From assembly GCF_000499845.2 (NCBI RefSeq), contig NC_023749.2, forward strand, positions 34,678,017-34,742,016: a stretch of DNA of 64,000 nucleotides. The letters are read 5' to 3'. Source of the stretch: Phaseolus vulgaris (Eukaryota > Streptophyta > Magnoliopsida > Fabales > Fabaceae). Each line of letters begins with the position of its first letter. Position 1 is the first letter of the stretch. The position numbers and the translations under genes are program-made. Positions 8,770 through 19,405 of the stretch are shown piece by piece. A model generated the notes under the pieces. The model had not been told where the DNA came from. It saw only the letters and a program-made list of their open reading frames with translations, and did no database searches.

Positions 8770-11167
8770 ATGGCAAGAACCAAAACCACCTCCAACCCTC
8801 CTCCCAAGGTTGATTACAAAGCCCTCTACTCTTGGGCTTCTACTGACCTCCTCGCTGAGACCTCCAAGCTTACTTCCAGTGAGGATGTGAGGAAGCATCG
8901 AGAGGAAGAGGCTGACCCTATGGGCCATGTGTTTGGGAGGGAAATCAATGTGGCCCCTGCCCAGCTGCACCACAACAGCTGGGCCTTTGTGAGGGCGTTC
9001 GCGATTCTGTGTAACCATCTAGGGCACACCCCCTCAGTGGACGTCTTCCTCCACTTCTTTGAGGCAAAGAGCCCAGGGAATAAGCTTTGGATAAGCTTCA
9101 ACGGGGTGGCGGGGAGAGTTCTCCTAACTCTCTTCCAGCAATCTTACAAGGGATTCAAAGGGAAGTTCTTTAAGGTGTGCTGCAGTGCTCACGACCCCAC
9201 CCTGTTAGACGGGTTCCCACTCCATTGGGTGGGGAAGCTAAAGTTTAAGAAACCCAGGGGTCTTGAGGAGCTGGCTCCCTCTGATCGCAAACTGTGTCAG
9301 CTTCTTTCAAGCTTGGGAGCGGTGTTTAACACTGCTCAACTGATCAAGCATGAATACAGCGCCTCAACTCTTCTGGGTAAGCTTTTCCGGCATCGCGGGC
9401 AGGATCATCCTCTCCCTCTTCTAGAACTCTTATAAGAACTGAAAAGGAAAATTCTTTAGGGTGTGCAGCGCCAAGCACGACCCCACGGCCTTAGACGACT
9501 TTCCCTTATACTGGACGGAGCACCCTAAACTGCTCAGGGCCAAAACCCTAGATGAGCTATCCCCTGCTGACAGGGAGGTGTGCAAGGCCTTGGCTGGCCT
9601 GGGGATCGTCTTTGATACATTGAAGTTCATCGCGAGCGAATACAACGCTCACCCCCTGACCACATATTTTGGTATGGAGACCCTCCCCTCATCCTTTTTG
9701 TTGTGAACACCTTGCTACCGGATGTTTGTTCCCACAACCTCTTCTACTTGTTTTCTATTGTGCCATGTTACTTGCATCTTACGCATCTATGCGCTTTGTA
9801 ATTTTGTATAATTGCTTTGGTCTTGATTTCTGCTACTTGGTCTATCTGGACGTAGGATCGGTGATGGATGCCTCCAAAAGGATGATGCTGGCGAAAGCGA
9901 TGAAGGAGGCTCGTGCTTCCAAGGCGGGCGCCTCCTCCGTCCCTGTTGCTGATCCGATTCCCCCACCAACTCTGCCACCGCCACCACCGATCACCACCGA
10001 GGCCCCCCTAGGCTCATCTTCGTCATCTCCACATGGCCCCGAGGCTTTTCAGACTCCCGGCTCTCCTCTGCCCATCGCCGCTGTTCCTCTAGCCGTGGCC
10101 TCGTCGCCGGCTCCAACCCCCCTTGACAAAGGGAAACGAGTCTTGGAGATTTTATCGGATGATGAGGACTCGGAAGGTGTGGCACCCTTCAAGAGGAGGA
10201 AATCTGCGTGGGTTCCCCTTCTGCCAGAGGCGTCGCCCCAGGGAGGGAACTCCTTCATGGACAACCCTCCAAGTGCGACCTCACTTCCCCCACAACAGTC
10301 CAAGAGGAAGGGGGCGAAGGCGCCGAATCTGCCCCGCCTCCGCCACCGGCAGAAGTCTCTGCTTCCCCTGCTCCCGTCGCTGCCGCCCCCGATCTCCTCG
10401 CCATCCCTCCTCCAATCATGCATCTGATGAGGGGCTTCAGTGGCGGAACTATGCCAGAGGGCACCGACAGGAAGGAGGGCATGCCTTTCTACTTGGGGGC
10501 CTTCTTGGCGGTGGCCCTTGAATGGCGCGCCCAGGCCAGAAATGCGGTCCTGCAAGCTCAAACCCTCCAGGCCTTGGAAACAAGGGTAACTGCCCTGGAG
10601 GAGGAAAAGAAAACCCTGGAATGCAAAAACAAGGCCTACCAAAGCACTCTGAAGCAGGCTCAAGAGGCCCAGGAAAAGGCTGAGAAGCAACTGGCAGAGC
10701 CAATGGGGTTCCAGGCTGACTTTTATACTCGGGAAGTCGCCCTCCAAGTTCAGTTAACGGGCCTTCAAGACTTGGTCGAAGCTGACGCAGAAGTTCAAAA
10801 GGACTTGAAGGACCGTTGCTGTGAGCAGGCTGACGAGATGGAGCGGATGGAGGGGGAAATGGCTACCCCGGCCAAGGCTATGGGCCTTCTCCAGGTTGAC
10901 TACGACAAACTACAAGTCGAGGTCAGTCGACTTCGTGTGGAAAAGGAGGCTTTGGAGAAGCAGATAGCTTCTGGGGACGCTGCCATTGAGGAGCTAGAGA
11001 AGGACAAAAAGGCCCTCATCCAGGACATGGCGGGCACTTTCGAGGAGGGATTCCAGGAAGCTCTTGCCCAAGCAGTCTGCATGAACCCGGGGATCGACAT
11101 TTCCAGCTGCGATTCCACTCACCACGTTGTTGATGGAAAGGTCGTGGCTCTGGAGATAGACGATTGA
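8770..11167 (+). pseudogene. Antisense ORF 1 of element 2 (broken copy of the spliced aORF protein)
   Basis: Starting at ATG 8770 (MARTKTTSNPPP), this matches the element 3 antisense protein: YSWAS, NVAPAQLHHNSWAFVRAF, FEAKSPGNKLW, DGFPLHWV. Compared with element 3, about 60 residues before the APAQLH block are missing. Exon 1 is disturbed. At 9377 a donor-like GTAAGC follows TLLG, and then 9384-9671 repeats, in diverged form and with an in-frame stop, the segment 9107-9376. The coding intron is 9672-9855 (GTATGG...TAG, 184 bp) and splices in frame into exon 2 at GSVMDASKR. Exon 2 has a proline-rich linker, a frameshift near 10300, a coiled coil (10540-11040) and the shared C-terminal VVDGKVV motif. 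Function is unknown. It lies antisense to pol between integrase and LTR. Confidence 0.75.
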
Positions 11168-12000
11168 GCCGCCACCCTCGATCACCAGCCCATTCTTTTA
11201 TACTTGTTTTAACCTTCTTTGATAAACTTGTAACTCTTTGAATCGTCTGCACTCTTGCTACAACTCTGGGATTTTGTATGATTACTTTCGTGTCCTCGTG
11301 ACACAGAATTCTGCCCGTGTGATCTTATTCTCATTCTTTGCCTTCGCGTGCTTCGGTTGTATTATACCCGTTTCTTTCACTTCGTTGGGCGGCCTTGTAT
11401 GCCCGGGAAAGGTCACGCGCCAATGCCCACGCCCATGGGGAGGCTCACCTAGTGGAGCCGTATCGTCCACGGGGTGTTTCTAACACCGAAACGGTCCTTT
11501 CCATGATCCTTAACGTCCGGCGCCCACGCCTAAGGAGAGGCCTGCTACAACAGCGCCGTATCGTCCCCGGGTGTCTAAAACGCCGAGCACTCTGGGGGGG
11601 GGGGGGGTCGTTCCCTCCATGGTCTTTCCTTCCCACAGGTATCGGGGAACACCCTGCCAGTGATTCGCTGGCGTTTGGCGGTCTCGTCTCCCTCCACAGT
11701 CTTTCCTACCTGTGGGTATCGGGGAGGCGACGCCAGTAACTAACTTTGCCCCCTTCGATTTTGTCTCCCTCCACAGTGTTTCCTACCTGTGGGTATCGGG
11801 GAGGCGACCCTGCTGATATTTTGGTTGGCGACCCCCGCGACGTCTCACGCTGGCGTCGCCCTTCGCGTCCTTTCAGGCGGCGTCTCGGGCGTCTCATGCT
11901 GGCGTCGCCTTGGGCGTCATCTTTACCTTGACATCGACTTTGACCTTGGCTTTGGTCGAGGCCTGAGGACAGCGAAGAGCTCAAGGTTTTGCCCGTGCTA
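11168..12000. other. GC-rich spacer with short repeats and an LTR-like end
   Basis: No coding signal was seen. Two to three copies of a CTCCCTCCACAGT...GGTATCGGGGAGGCGAC unit lie at about 11610-11815, with a run of 14 G at 11594-11607. GCGACGCC/GGCGTCGCC words are dense to 11915. At 11925-11974 the minus strand (TGTCCTCAGGCC, then GACCAAAGCCAAGGTCAAAG) resembles the first 45 bases of element A's LTR. This may be the start of another, degraded LTR. Confidence 0.4.
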
Positions 12001-12158
12001 TCCACGCGGCGTTTCTTGTATGGCTGATGGGACGTTCAGTCATTCGACTTGATCCACGCGGCGTTTCTTGTATGGCTGATGAGACATCCAGTCATTCGAC
12101 TTGATCCACGTGGCGTTTCTTGTATGGCTGATGGGACATCCAGTCATTCGACTTGATC
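12001..12158. repeat. Three tandem copies of a 52-bp repeat
   Basis: TCCACGCGGCGTTTCTTG begins at 12001, 12053 and 12105 (CG to TG change in the third copy). Each copy runs through a CAGTCATTCGACTTGA segment. The array lies upstream of antisense ORF 2 and could be a U3 or promoter repeat. Confidence 0.85.
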
Positions 12159-12528
12159 CTGACTCCTACTGTGCCCCAGACCCACTTTCGACGGCGCATC
12201 GTACCACTGGTCATTCTGTCGATACGACGTGTTCTGAGTTTAACCAGGGATGCCAGGGCCATCCTTCCATCTTCTGCCACGTGGCTCGATCGTGCGGTGC
12301 ATCCATTCGCGTCGTTTAGCGCTCTAACCGCTATACCTCCATGTGTGTCGTTTGGCGCTCTAACCGCTATATTTAATTCTTCAAGACTTTGAAACTGCAC
12401 TCATCATTTCTGCGCCTTTCGTAACCTAACTGCACCCTTTCTCCTCTCACGAAGAGTTCTTCCAGTGTCTGTTCCCGCCGGCGTTTTACTTCTGCCAAAA
12501 CTTCGAAACTCCCCGAGTCTATTCAAGA
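12159..12528 (+). promoter_or_regulatory. Leader of antisense ORF 2
   Basis: A 36-bp-spaced duplication (GTCGTTTRGCGCTCTAACCG at 12311 and 12347) ends in CTATATTTAATT near 12367-12378, a plausible TATA region. A pyrimidine-rich leader then runs to the ATG at 12529. No leader intron like those of the other two antisense ORFs is obvious. Confidence 0.4.
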
Positions 12529-13493
12529 ATGTCGTTTTGTGCTACTCCCCCCAGGGTCGACCCCAAGGACCTGTATCTGTGGGCTTCGAGGGAGCTCCTC
12601 GACGAATGCTCCTGCTTACTCTCCACCAGGGTCATAAGGGAACACAAAGGGGATTCATGCTCCTATGATCACCGTGCCTTCGCGAGGAGGCACGACGACG
12701 ACATTGTTGTGCTCCCTTGCACTCTAGGGGAGCCAGTATGCGGGGATGAACGGGCCAACGATGGGGTCCCCTTCTTTTCCTTCTACCAGGTGGCTTTCAA
12801 GATCATCGGCGTGCGCCTGCCCTTCACCCGGTTCGAGAAGGAACTGCTGACGGAGATCAATGCCGCTCCGGCCCAGTTATACCCCAACAGCTGGGCCTTT
12901 GTCAAAGCCTTTGACATCCTCTTCGGGTTTCTGGGTTGCGCTCCCTCGGTTGACCTCTTTCTTCACTTCTTTGAGGTGAAGAGGCAAAGGCACAACCTCT
13001 GGGTAACTCTCAGTAACGTTCCTGGGAGAGTTCTCCTCACCCCTTCCAAAACTCATTCATCGGGTGGAAAGGCCGGTTCTTCAAGATCTGCTGCACTGAC
13101 CTCGTTCCCACCGCTCTGGATGGTTTTCCACTGTACTGGGTGAGAGAGGCGAGGGCCCTCAAAACCAAACCCTTCAAGAAGCTGGCTCCGAGTGACCAAG
13201 TGGCTTGCCAGATTCTTGCTGAGGCGGGAAGTTTTGACTCCGCCACCTTGATCAGCTTGGAGTTCAACGCTGGAACTCTCGAAAAGTATATAGGTATGAG
13301 TCCCTGCCTTAGCGACTTCCGCCTTTATTGCTTTCTATCTGTGCCTGTTTTGCTTCATGGTGCCTCTGACACATTCATCTCCCTTGGTGCAGGTTCGAAA
13401 ATAAACCAAGAGAGGAGGACACGACTTACCCGAGCTCTGCGGGCTGGGATCGGGGCTTCGTCTTCCTCAAGTGCTGACTCCGATGGCCACTGA
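12529..13493 (+). pseudogene. Antisense ORF 2 of element 2, short and frameshifted
   Basis: This begins MSFCATPPRVDPKDLYLWAS and carries the conserved N-terminal domain: LPFTRFEKELLTEINAAPAQLYPNSWAFVKAF, PSVDLFLHFFEVK, then GRVLLT. A frameshift near 13040 moves the remainder into the frame 13140-13293 (LAPSDQVACQ, LEFNAGTLEKYIG). The coding intron is short (13294-13392, GTATGA...TGCAG, 99 bp) and splices in frame to a serine-rich tail that stops at 13493. The proline-rich linker, coiled coil and VVDGKVV end are absent. This is therefore a truncated relative of ORF 1 and of the element 3 protein, most probably from a separate insertion. Function is unknown. Confidence 0.7.
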
Positions 13494-13998
13494 GAAGTGG
13501 CTCGTTCGTGTTTTTGCATGATTCGTAATATTCGCCCCATTCGCGCTACTCCCATTGTATCGAACATTGCTTGTAACATCAACTTTTCTATACCATACTT
13601 GATTTTTTGCAACGCCGCTTTACTTTGCATACGTTTCGCATATTGTGCGCTTTCCTTGGTCATGTTCCTCAACGGTGCCTGCACTCAGGCGACTCCTTCT
13701 CACTTGACGATGCCTTTCTTCTTGGCGACGCCTTCTCTCTTGGTGACGCCTTCACCTAGGCGACGCCTTCGCTCTTGGTGACGCCTTCACCTGGGCGACG
13801 CCTTCACCTAGATGACGCCTTCTTTCTTGGCGACGCCTCACATTACTTCAAATGGAGAAAGATAAAGGCTAAAAACCAAGGCACGGTTTTTTCTCAAACT
13901 TGTTTTTTCTTTTATTTGGGTGACCTCTTTAAAAAACCCCGGAAGGGGAAAAAGAGCGTCCCCTTTAACAAGACTATTACATAGCTGCTTTACATAAG
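13494..13998. other. Spacer between antisense ORF and pol, with GCGACGCC repeats
   Basis: Short tandem units of about 17-19 bp on the pattern GGCGACGCCTTC(A)CTTGG fill 13680-13845. At 13905-13975 the sequence TTTATTTGGGTGACC...AAAGAGCGTCCCC matches 25540-25595 of element 3, an equivalent place just after the pol stop. No gene was seen. Confidence 0.6.
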
Positions 13999-15793
13999 TC
14001 AACTAAAATAAAACTTCAGATTAGCTGCATTCCAACTGCGCGGGATAGGACCTCCATCCAAGCTCTCTAGGCTGTACGAACCGTTGCCCTTAGCCTCAGT
14101 AACTCTGAAGGGTCCGGTCTACTTGGGAGACAACTTATTCTCCAACTCGTATGGGTGGGCTTTCCTCATCACTAGGTCGCCGATCTGGAACTGTCGTGGC
14201 TTTACCTTAGAGCTATATTGCCGCTCTACCCTTCTCTTCACTGCTTCAGCTTTTATTCTGGCTTCTTCCCTGGCTTCGTCTAGTAGATCCAGGTTTACCC
14301 GCCTTTCTTCGTTGGATTCCTCCGCCTCAAAGTTTTGAAAACGTGGTGAGCTTTCATGTATTTCTATCGGGATCATCGCGTCCGACCCGTACACCAGACT
14401 GAAAGGCGTCTCCATGGTAGAAGATTGGGGCGTGGTGTGGTATGCCCATACGATCCTTGGAACTTCCTCCGCCCACGCCCCTTTGGCCTTCTCTAACCTT
14501 CTCTTTAACCCCCTCAGCAAAACTTTGTTTGCTGACTCCACTTGCCCGTTGGTCTGGGGGTGTTCGACTGATGCGAACACTTGCTTGATACCTACCTCAG
14601 CGCACAAATTTCTCAACTGTTGACTGGCAAACTGGGTCCCGTTATCGGATATCAAGCGCCTAGGTACGCCAAAGCGGCACACAATGTTCTTCCACACAAA
14701 GTGCTGTACCTTGTGCGCAGTGATCTCTGCCACAGGCTCTGCCTCTATCCACTTGGTGAAGTACTCGATGGCAACGATCAAATACTTCATCTGCCTTATT
14801 GCCAGTGGGAACGGGCCCAGGATGTCGATTCCCCATGTATGAAAAGGCCACGGGCTATATATGGATCGCAGTTCTTCTGGCGGCGCCTTGTGCCAGTCAG
14901 CGTGCTTTTGGCATTGCCTGCAGCGCTGGGCGTGTCGCGCGCAGTCCTCTTTTACTGTTGGCCAGAAGAACCCTGCGTGTATCACCTTGGAGGCTAAGGA
15001 CCTTCCCCCCATGTGGCTCCCGCAAATGCCTTCGTGGAGCTCCGCCATTATCCTGGTACACTCGTCGCCACTTACGCACGTTAGGATAGGGTGTGCGAAC
15101 CCGTGTCTGAACAACACCCCATCCACCTGGGTATATCTTGCGGCATTTATTTTGACCTTCTTGCCCTCTTCCGGCTCTACTGGGAGAGTCCCATCCGCCA
15201 GGTACCGTTTGTATGGCGTCATCCAGGTGTCTCCCTCAGTTAGGACACACACCTGCATTTGCCTTTCTTCTTCAGGCGTGTCCGCGTATGTGCTGATGCG
15301 GGGGGTCTTCAGCGTGTCTTGGGTTAGAGAGCGATGATTCCTGGGACTTTCTCTTGATGTACAGATCTGGAGGACATTCACCCTGTTATCTTCCACGAAC
15401 TTACGCAGAGCTTTGAGCGTCTCCTGGATCACTGTCCTCTGCCTACCCCCCTTGCCTGAGCTGGCCAGCTTGGCAAGCAGGTCGGCTCTGGCATTCTGCT
15501 CCCTTGGGACATGTATCAGCTCAAGAGGGTTAAATGCTCCCTTCAATAGTTGGACGTATCTTAAGTACGCCGCCATTTGTGGGTCCTTCGCCTGGAACTC
15601 ACCCGACACCTGCCCCGTAATAAGCTGGGAATCGCTTTTCACCAGGAGGTTCTGCGCGCCCATCTCCTTGGCCAGGAGCATTCCTGCTATCAGGGCTTCA
15701 TATTCTGCCTGATTGTTACTTGCCTTGAAGGCGAAGCGCAGGGCCTTCTCAATCAGCACGCCGTTGGGCCCTCTAAGACTGAACGTCCCACCA
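13999..15793 (-). pseudogene. aRNH and integrase of pol, element 2
   Basis: The reading runs from aRNH (RGPNGVLIEKALRFAFKASNN, EYEALIAGMLLAKEMG, KSDSQLITGQVSGEF) into integrase. The zinc-binding HHCC part (HEGICGSHMGG...CRQCQKHAD) precedes the DDE core: WGIDILGPFPLA, LISDNGTQFA and HPQTNGQVESAN supply the two Asp and one Glu. The frame stays open to 14119, where a TAG replaces the tryptophan codon found in element 3 (LSPKWTG). The true C-terminus would end at about 13999. The start of aRNH is lost at the 15794 junction. Integrase would insert the cDNA into the genome. This copy is non-functional without the upstream parts. Confidence 0.85.
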
Positions 15794-16204
15794 CCAAAGG
15801 GAAAAGCCCCAAAATATTGATTCCCCAGGTGTGGAACGGCCAAGGGCTATAAATCGATATGAGCTCTTCTGGTGGCGCCTTGTGCCATTCAGCATGTTAC
15901 TGACATTGCTTGCACTGCTATGCGTACCTCGTGCAGTCTTCCCTCATGGTTGGCCATTAGTATCCCGCACAAATTGCCTTTGATGCGAGAGATCGGCCAC
16001 TAATATGACTCCCGCATGATCCTTCTTGGAGTTCTGCCATTATTCGCGTGCACTTCTAGCTATTTACACATACCAAAATAGGGTGGGTGAACCCGTGTCT
16101 GAACAACTCTCCGTCAATGAGGGTGTACTTGGTCGAATTTTTATGGCCTCTGTGGGTTCCAGTGGGAGTATCCCATCAGCCAGGTAACGCTTGGAGGGCG
16201 TCAT
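15794..16204 (-). pseudogene. Integrase N-terminal fragment, element B
   Basis: The sequence matches the HHCC part and the beginning of the core in elements 2 and 3 (the GIDILG and WPFHTW region), but with many substitutions, frameshifts and stops and no long open frame. It ends at the junction with element 2 at about 15794. At that point the plus strand reads GGGAAAAGCCCCAAAATATT against the GGGAACGGGCCCAGGATGTC of element 2's integrase. Confidence 0.65.
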
Positions 16205-16808
16205 TCAGGTTTCTCCTCCTTCAACCAGGCAGACCTGCAATGACTCTTCCCCAAGAATTGGGTATGTGCTTATCCTTGGTGTTTTCAATGTCTCCTGAGA
16301 CAATGACTGATGCCTCCTTTTCCCCCCTTCCGACGTGCTAACCTGATGAACCCCTACCAAATTATTTGCGGTGAAGGTTCGGGGTGTCTTCAAGGTTTCC
16401 TGGATGATTGCCCTCTGTCTGCCCTCCTTCCCCGAACTAGCGAGCTTTGCTAGTAAGTCAGGTCGGGCATTCTGCTCTCTAGGGACATGTACCAACTCGA
16501 ACACCGGAAATGAATTCTTCAAAACTTTGACATATTCTAGATAAGCGGCCATCTGAGGGTCTTTGGCCTGGTAGTCTCCTGTTACTTGGCCCGTAGCTAG
16601 AAGGGAGTCACTCTTCGCCAACAAACTCTGCGCACCCATCTCCTTTGGCTAATAATATTCCAGCGATCAGAGGTTCATACTCCACCTGGTTGTTACGGGC
16701 CGTGAAAGCATACCGTAGGGCCTGCTCAATCAATAGTCCATTTGGCCCTTCCAGGACGACACCAGCTCCGCTACCTTGTTGGTTAGAGGAACCATCTACA
16801 GAGAGCAC
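16205..16808 (-). pseudogene. aRNH domain, element B
   Basis: Two overlapping frames cover it: 16608-16808 (LSVDGSSNQQGSGAGVVLEGPNG) and 16205-16639 (MGAQSLLAKSDSLL, KDPQMAAYLEYVKVLKN, HVPREQNARPDLLAKLASSGKEGRQR). The frameshift lies in the LLAKE/MGA segment near 16630. All motif blocks of this second RNase H are present, but it is split. Confidence 0.75.
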
Positions 16809-17552
16809 TCATCGGAAGTCAGACTCTTCGTGGTGCGTGTCTGCCAAGTAGAGCTCTACCACGAAGTAAGCGTAAACCTGGCCTTTGATAGGGCCTCTAG
16901 GCTCGTACTGTACGTCGAATTTTGATAGCTCTACCGCCCAACGCACCATCCTTCCTGCAACGTTTGGCTTTTGTAAGACCTTGCGAATGGGGAGGTCTGT
17001 CATCACTACCACGGTAAAGCTCTGGAAGTAGTGGCGAAGCCTTCTTGCTGAGAACACCACTGTCTGAGTTGCCTTCTCTAGGGCCTGGTACCTCACCTCG
17101 GGCCCCTGGAATACTTTGCTCACAAAGTATATTGGCTTATGTACTTGGTTCTGTTTCTGCACAAGGACCGAACTGATTGCCCGATCAATGACCGCAAAGT
17201 ATAGGCGAAGCGGTGTGCCCAACTATGGTTTGCATAACACCAGAGGACTGGTCAGGTACTCCTTCAACTTGAGGAACGCCTCTTCACATTCTCTGGTCCA
17301 TATGAACCTATTGTTCCTCCTCAGGCACTGGAAATAGGGATGAACTTTATCCCCTCCAACTGATACAAATCTGGACAGAGTGGCCATCTGCCTTGTCAAC
17401 TGCTGCACCTCCTTGACTGAGATCGGGCTCCTTATTGCAAGGATTGCGGCGCACTTCTCAAGGTTCGCCTCTATCCCACGCTCGGTGAGTAGGAAGCCTA
17501 AGAACTTTCCTGCTTCCACCCCGAACACACACTTCTCAGGGTTCAGCTTCAA
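16809..17552 (-). pseudogene. RT C-terminal part and RNase H, element B (RT core deleted)
   Basis: The reading begins directly at KLNPEKCVFGVEAGKFLGF and continues through the RT thumb/connection (LTERGIEANLEKC, GDKVHPYFQCLRR) in 17223-17552. After a stop comes RNase H at 16809-17222 (VLVQKQNQ, YFVSKVFQGP, ARRLRHYFQSF). The fingers and palm with the YVDD box, about 600 bp in element A, are missing. The sequence passes straight from the protease-RT linker (SASDMPDID) to KLNPEKC at about 17550. RT activity is therefore impossible from this copy. Confidence 0.85.
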
Positions 17553-18217
17553 TCTATATCAGGCATGTCCGAGGCGGACCACGCGAAGGTATGCAGGTGT
17601 CGTGCTATGACTTCGGCAATCTGGTCCTGAGCCTTTTGGCCTAGAGACTTGCCAAGCTTAAACATTCTGCCATCGATCTCCCTCTCCAGGACGTCCTCGG
17701 CTGGTTGGGGATGCCTTTCCCGGGCGACCTCTGCGCGGGCAACCCCTTCTTCACTTGGGGGCCGGGTGGTGACAGTGAACACTCCTTTCTTTGTTTTGAG
17801 GTTATTCTCGTAGCACCTCTTAGCCTCCTTCTGGTCTGATCTAATTGTGATCACTGTTCCTACCAAGGAAGGTGGCTTCATCTTCATGTGGCTTATCGAT
17901 GCTACCGCTCTCAGCCTGTTCAGGGCAGGTCTGCCCAACAATATGTTGTAAGCTGAGAGAGTGTGCACAACAAGGTACCTGATGTTCTCTGTGCGGGAAG
18001 GTACACCATCCGTGAAGGTGGTCCTCAGCTCTATGTGTCCACGCACTTTTACCGGGTCTCCAACAAATCCATACAAGCAGTCGGTGTAAGGCCTCAACTT
18101 GTCAGGAGACAACTGCAATTTATTGAAGGTCGACCAAAACATCACGTCTACCGAGCTTCCCTGGTGTACTAGGAGACGATGCACCTTCCTTCCTGTTGTT
18201 ACTACCGAGATCACCAC
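17549..18217 (-). pseudogene. Protease and linker, element B, active-site Asp changed
   Basis: This 222-codon frame has the retropepsin fold landmarks WSTFNKLQL, RTTFTDG and AYNILLGRPALNRL, followed by the RT linker. At the active site it reads LLVHQGSSVDV where element A has VLVDQGSSADV. The catalytic aspartate is histidine, so the enzyme would be dead. A stop (TAG on the minus strand near 18245) separates it from gag. The acidic repeat spacer seen in element A is absent. Confidence 0.75.
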
Positions 18218-18244
18218 TGGGTCATTGTCATGGGGGACGACATC

Positions 18245-19405
18245 TTAGAGGTCGACCCTGGTGAAGATGAGGTCGATGTCAAGAGCCTGGTCAGCCTCTT
18301 GCACGTCTACCGTCATCACCGCTCGTGCGTATTTCTTCCGCTGAGAGACGGTGCATCCTCCTCTCGAGAAGCCTTTTGAAATGGTGTGAATTTCACCATG
18401 AACGGCCATCTCGTGCCCTTGATCACCCCCCGGTGCTGCCAAGGTCTGAACCCCTTGCGGCTCATGGAAGTACTGCTTCAGGAAGCTGTTTTCCACCAGT
18501 TCTTCCAACTAGTGTCGGAGTGATAAGCAGTTACGTATGTGGTGGCCATACGCTTCGTGGAACTCACACCAAGCGTTCTTGTTGGGCCCCAATCTCTTGT
18601 CAGTCTTCGGGGGCATCTTCAGTCTCTCCGCCATGTTGGGAATAGCGATCAACTCCTTCAATTCTACCGGGAAGCTGTGCCTGGGGGCGCATCCTCCCTC
18701 GCGCACGCCCTGGTTTGGGGCTTCCTGGCCTCGTAGGGTTGCTGCTTCCCTAAGGCCTTCTTCTCTATCGTCGCCTCATTTATCCTCATGGGCTGAGGTC
18801 GACTTGGCCCTCGTGGGCGGAGAGGGCAATTCTTCCGCGCTTCTCGGTGACTTCCCCTTCTGTGGCGATATGGGCTACCGCTTGACGCCTGATCTCACAA
18901 AAGGTTTTGGGGCGACACCTGATGAGTGACTCACTAAAGAGTCCTGGGAAGATTCCCTTCCTGAAAGCGAGCACCATCATATCCTCATCCTTGGTGTGTA
19001 GCCTCACCACCTGTGCCCCAAATCGGTTGAGGAAGTGCTTCAAGGATTCTCCTTGTAAGAGACTGGTGGGGAAGCCCGATTGAAGATGTTTTGCTCCCTG
19101 AACAGCGTAGAAAAGTGCACAAACGAAGTTAGATGTCCGTCAGGGAGGTTGACAAACCAGTCTAGCATCGTGCCTGTCAGCGTGCTCATGAACAGCTTGC
19201 AATCCACTGCATCAGACCCCCAGACAACATCATCTGGGTGTGGAAGGCCATGAGATGACCCTTTGGGTCCTCTATACCTGTAAAGGTGGCTTTAGGACCC
19301 ACAAAAGTGGCTGGTATCACGGTGTCCATGATCGCCTGCGAGAACGACATCAGGAAGGCCCTGGGTGGTGTAGGCAGGGCTCACTCATCCACCACGCGTT
19401 CCCCT
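18245..19405 (-). pseudogene. Gag, element B
   Basis: Gag is spread over three or more frames. Near 19360-19050 the words TFVGPKATFTG, HTQMML and LFMSTLTGT show the Gag core. FGAQVVRLHTKDEDMMVLAFRKG and EIRRQAVAHIATEGEV follow at 18786-19043. The knuckle WCEFHEAYGHHIRNC (intact Cys-His-His-Cys pattern) lies at 18509-18706, and the C-terminus at 18245-18508. It is broken by several frameshifts. The 5' end is cut by the copia LTR at 19406. Confidence 0.75.

Larger units (their letters stand above)
7353..15793 (-). mobile_element. Ty3/gypsy element 2 (Tat lineage), 3' half
   Basis: On the minus strand, aRNH and integrase (13999-15793) are followed by a spacer, two antisense ORFs (12529-13493 and 8770-11167), a polypurine tract and a 3' LTR ending at 7353. 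Gag, protease and RT are missing because pol is fused at about 15794 to another gypsy fragment. Having two antisense ORFs with LTR-like sequence between them suggests this is a merger of two elements rather than one native copy. Confidence 0.65.
15794..19405 (-). mobile_element. Ty3/gypsy element B (Tat lineage), internal fragment
   Basis: Going down the minus strand from 19405 this holds gag, protease, a deleted RT, RNase H, aRNH and the first part of integrase. It stops abruptly at about 15794, where it joins the aRNH start of element 2. No LTR of its own is visible. On the right it is cut by a copia LTR at 19406. Confidence 0.75.

Noticed and set aside
10049..10747. Minus-strand 232-codon frame over the proline-rich part of antisense ORF 1
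   Set aside because: It is a GC-rich, stop-poor shadow of the plus-strand coding sequence with no matching counterpart in element 3.
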